Part shown: piece by piece, positions 4,838-5,159 of the stretch
Position numbering within the stretch: the first letter of the stretch is position 1
How the letters are laid out: the number at the start of each line of letters is the position of its first letter
From: Candidatus Omnitrophota bacterium
GTDB taxonomy: Bacteria; Omnitrophota; Gorgyraeia; Gygaellales; JAHJCI01
Assembly: GCA_016783355.1 (NCBI GenBank)
Contig: JADHWR010000078.1
Coordinates: 1 to 5,159, forward strand
DNA length: 5,159 nucleotides
Direction: 5' to 3'
Notes under the pieces: model-generated
What the model saw: only the letters and a program-made list of their open reading frames with translations
What the model was told of the DNA's origin: nothing
Databases searched by the model: none
Program-made: the position numbers and the translations under genes

Positions 4838-4887
4838 TCCAGCCCTCTAACTAAGAGGGATACTCTCATAAGACATAGAGGGCTGGG
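4838..4887. repeat. 12-bp hairpin with a competing inner stem
   Basis: CCAGCCCTCTA (4839-4849) pairs perfectly with TAGAGGGCTGG (4876-4886), with one more T-G pair outside. A second AGAGGG at 4854-4859 can also pair with CCCTCT (4843-4848), giving a small hairpin with a 5-base loop that excludes the long one. The 3' end (GGG, 4885-4887) overlaps the next inverted repeat. Confidence 0.65.
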
Positions 4888-4979
4888 ATATGTGTCTGAA
4901 TTTGTCCCGCTGAGTGCATCAAAATTATAGAACAGAATTTTGATGCATCTTACGAGGCGGGATAATTGGACCATATCCC
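4885..4979. repeat. Triple-nested inverted repeat with GCGGGATAA arm
   Basis: Three stems lie one inside the other: GGGATATG (4885-4892)/CATATCCC (4972-4979), TCCCGC (4905-4910)/GCGGGA (4957-4962) extended by wobble and A-T pairs to 4902 and 4965, and a perfect 12-bp TGCATCAAAATT (4915-4926)/AATTTTGATGCA (4936-4947) with a 9-base loop. The middle arm GGCGGGATAA (4956-4965) is identical to 2367-2376 and complementary to 2263-2272 in the inter-pilin spacer, linking the two places as copies of one family or sharing one recognition sequence. Confidence 0.75.
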
Positions 4980-4993
4980 TTGCTTAAACAAAC

Positions 4994-5058
4994 TAACCCT
5001 AAAGGGTAGACCTTACTAATCCTTTTAACCCTAAAGGGTAGACCTTCCTCATTCCTTT
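4994..5058. repeat. Two-copy 32-base tandem direct repeat
   Basis: A 21-base segment starting TAACCCTAAAGGG and ending TAGACCTT is identical at 4994-5014 and 5026-5046. The following 11-12 bases are similar (ACTAATCCTTT and CCTCATTCCTTT), giving a period of 32. Each copy contains the small palindrome ACCC-TAAA-GGGT. Two copies with near-identical short joints do not make a CRISPR. Confidence 0.8.
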
Positions 5059-5072
5059 TAAAGGAAGGGTCT
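5040..5072. repeat. Inverted repeat overlapping the second tandem copy
   Basis: AGACCTTCCT (5040-5049) pairs with AGGAAGGGTCT (5062-5072) with a single bulged G (5067). TCCTTTTAAAGGA (5053-5065) is an alternative central dyad. It joins the tandem repeat to the twin hairpins that follow. Confidence 0.5.
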
Positions 5073-5093
5073 TAAGGAAGGGCCTAAAATTCC

Positions 5094-5122
5094 CCTGCGA
5101 AATTGCGAAGCAATTTGGCAGG
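5094..5122. repeat. Hairpin A of a twin-hairpin element
   Basis: CCTGC (5094-5098)/GCAGG (5118-5122) and AAATTGC (5100-5106)/GCAATTT (5110-5116) form a 12-bp stem with a single G-G mismatch (5099, 5117) and a GAA loop. Its 3' end overlaps AGGACTAGTCCT (5120-5131), a perfect 12-base palindrome joining it to hairpin B. Confidence 0.7.
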
Positions 5123-5128
5123 ACTAGT

Positions 5129-5157
5129 CCTTCAGAATTTCTTCGAAATTCAGAAGG
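5129..5157. repeat. Hairpin B of a twin-hairpin element, near the window end
   Basis: CCTTC (5129-5133)/GAAGG (5153-5157) and GAATTT (5135-5140)/AAATTC (5146-5151) form an 11-bp stem with one A-A mismatch (5134, 5152) and a CTTCG loop. Architecture matches hairpin A: 5 bp, one purine-purine mismatch, 6-7 bp, tiny loop. The element probably continues beyond 5159. Confidence 0.65.
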
Positions 5158-5159
5158 GT

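Larger units (their letters stand above)
4429..5159. other. Gene-free region packed with inverted repeats
   Basis: No credible protein gene is present in either strand over 731 bases; open frames here merely run through palindromes. From 4503 on, most of the sequence falls in inverted repeats, each listed separately, with unpaired joints of about 10-40 bases between many of them and a longer 95-base joint (4743-4837) holding an AT-rich dyad. The first 74 bases (4429-4502) show no strong structure. CCCGCACT occurs at both 4431-4438 and 4763-4770, followed by C or T then AA, bracketing the first three palindromes. Different stems have unrelated sequences, suggesting several repeat families that settled in one place rather than one expanded array. 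Confidence 0.75.

Noticed and set aside
4994..5058. CRISPR array
   Set aside because: Only two 21-base copies with 11-12 base joints that are similar to each other; no true spacers and no cas genes.

Overview
The window holds one strand-coherent block of genes (positions 1 to 4428, all on +) followed by about 730 bases with no gene that are packed with inverted repeats. In order it encodes: the C-terminal tail of an ExbB/TolQ/MotA-type proton channel subunit; an ExbD/TolR-type subunit; a short, divergent TonB-like protein; a small membrane protein with a zinc-ribbon-like cysteine pattern; two paralogous type IV pilin-like (pseudopilin) proteins; and a full-length RNase E/G-family endoribonuclease. 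The organism is most likely an uncultured Gram-negative-type bacterium with an outer membrane. The mix of ExbBD/TonB genes, short Cys-containing pseudopilins, an Rng-type RNase and dense intergenic palindromes reminds me of Candidatus Omnitrophota (OP3) genomes. That placement is from memory of gene style, not from a search.

Region by region. Positions 1-649 are the motor genes; the exbB-exbD gap (142-247) is almost entirely a long imperfect hairpin built from GCAGAT-type units that stops 6 bases before the exbD ATG. Positions 650-1644 carry the TonB-like gene and the 93-residue zinc-ribbon gene, with an 8-bp triplet repeat before the TonB gene. Positions 1645-1814 are a 170-base gap in which I see no convincing promoter, only a strong Shine-Dalgarno (AGGAGG) before pilin 1. 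Positions 1815-2871 are the pilin pair, separated by a 235-base spacer with nested inverted repeats and a perfect 16-base palindrome. Positions 2929-4428 are the RNase gene, preceded by a small hairpin. Positions 4429-5159 hold no gene, but I can draw at least eight inverted repeats there, including a four-way, cloverleaf-like one, plus a 32-base tandem repeat.

How the parts may work together. ExbB, ExbD and the TonB-like protein would form an inner-membrane, proton-driven machine that passes energy to outer-membrane proteins. The pilins would be processed by a prepilin peptidase and assembled by a type IV pilus or type II secretion-like machine encoded elsewhere. RNase G/E acts in RNA processing and decay in the cytoplasm. 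Co-orientation suggests one or a few transcripts, but no functional link between the RNase and the envelope genes can be shown here.

I found no complete new defence or mobile system. The features most worth following are the palindrome array, the repeat arms shared between the inter-pilin spacer and the 3' array, the pilin pair with identical four-cysteine spacing, and the loss of the normally conserved Glu5 in the second pilin.
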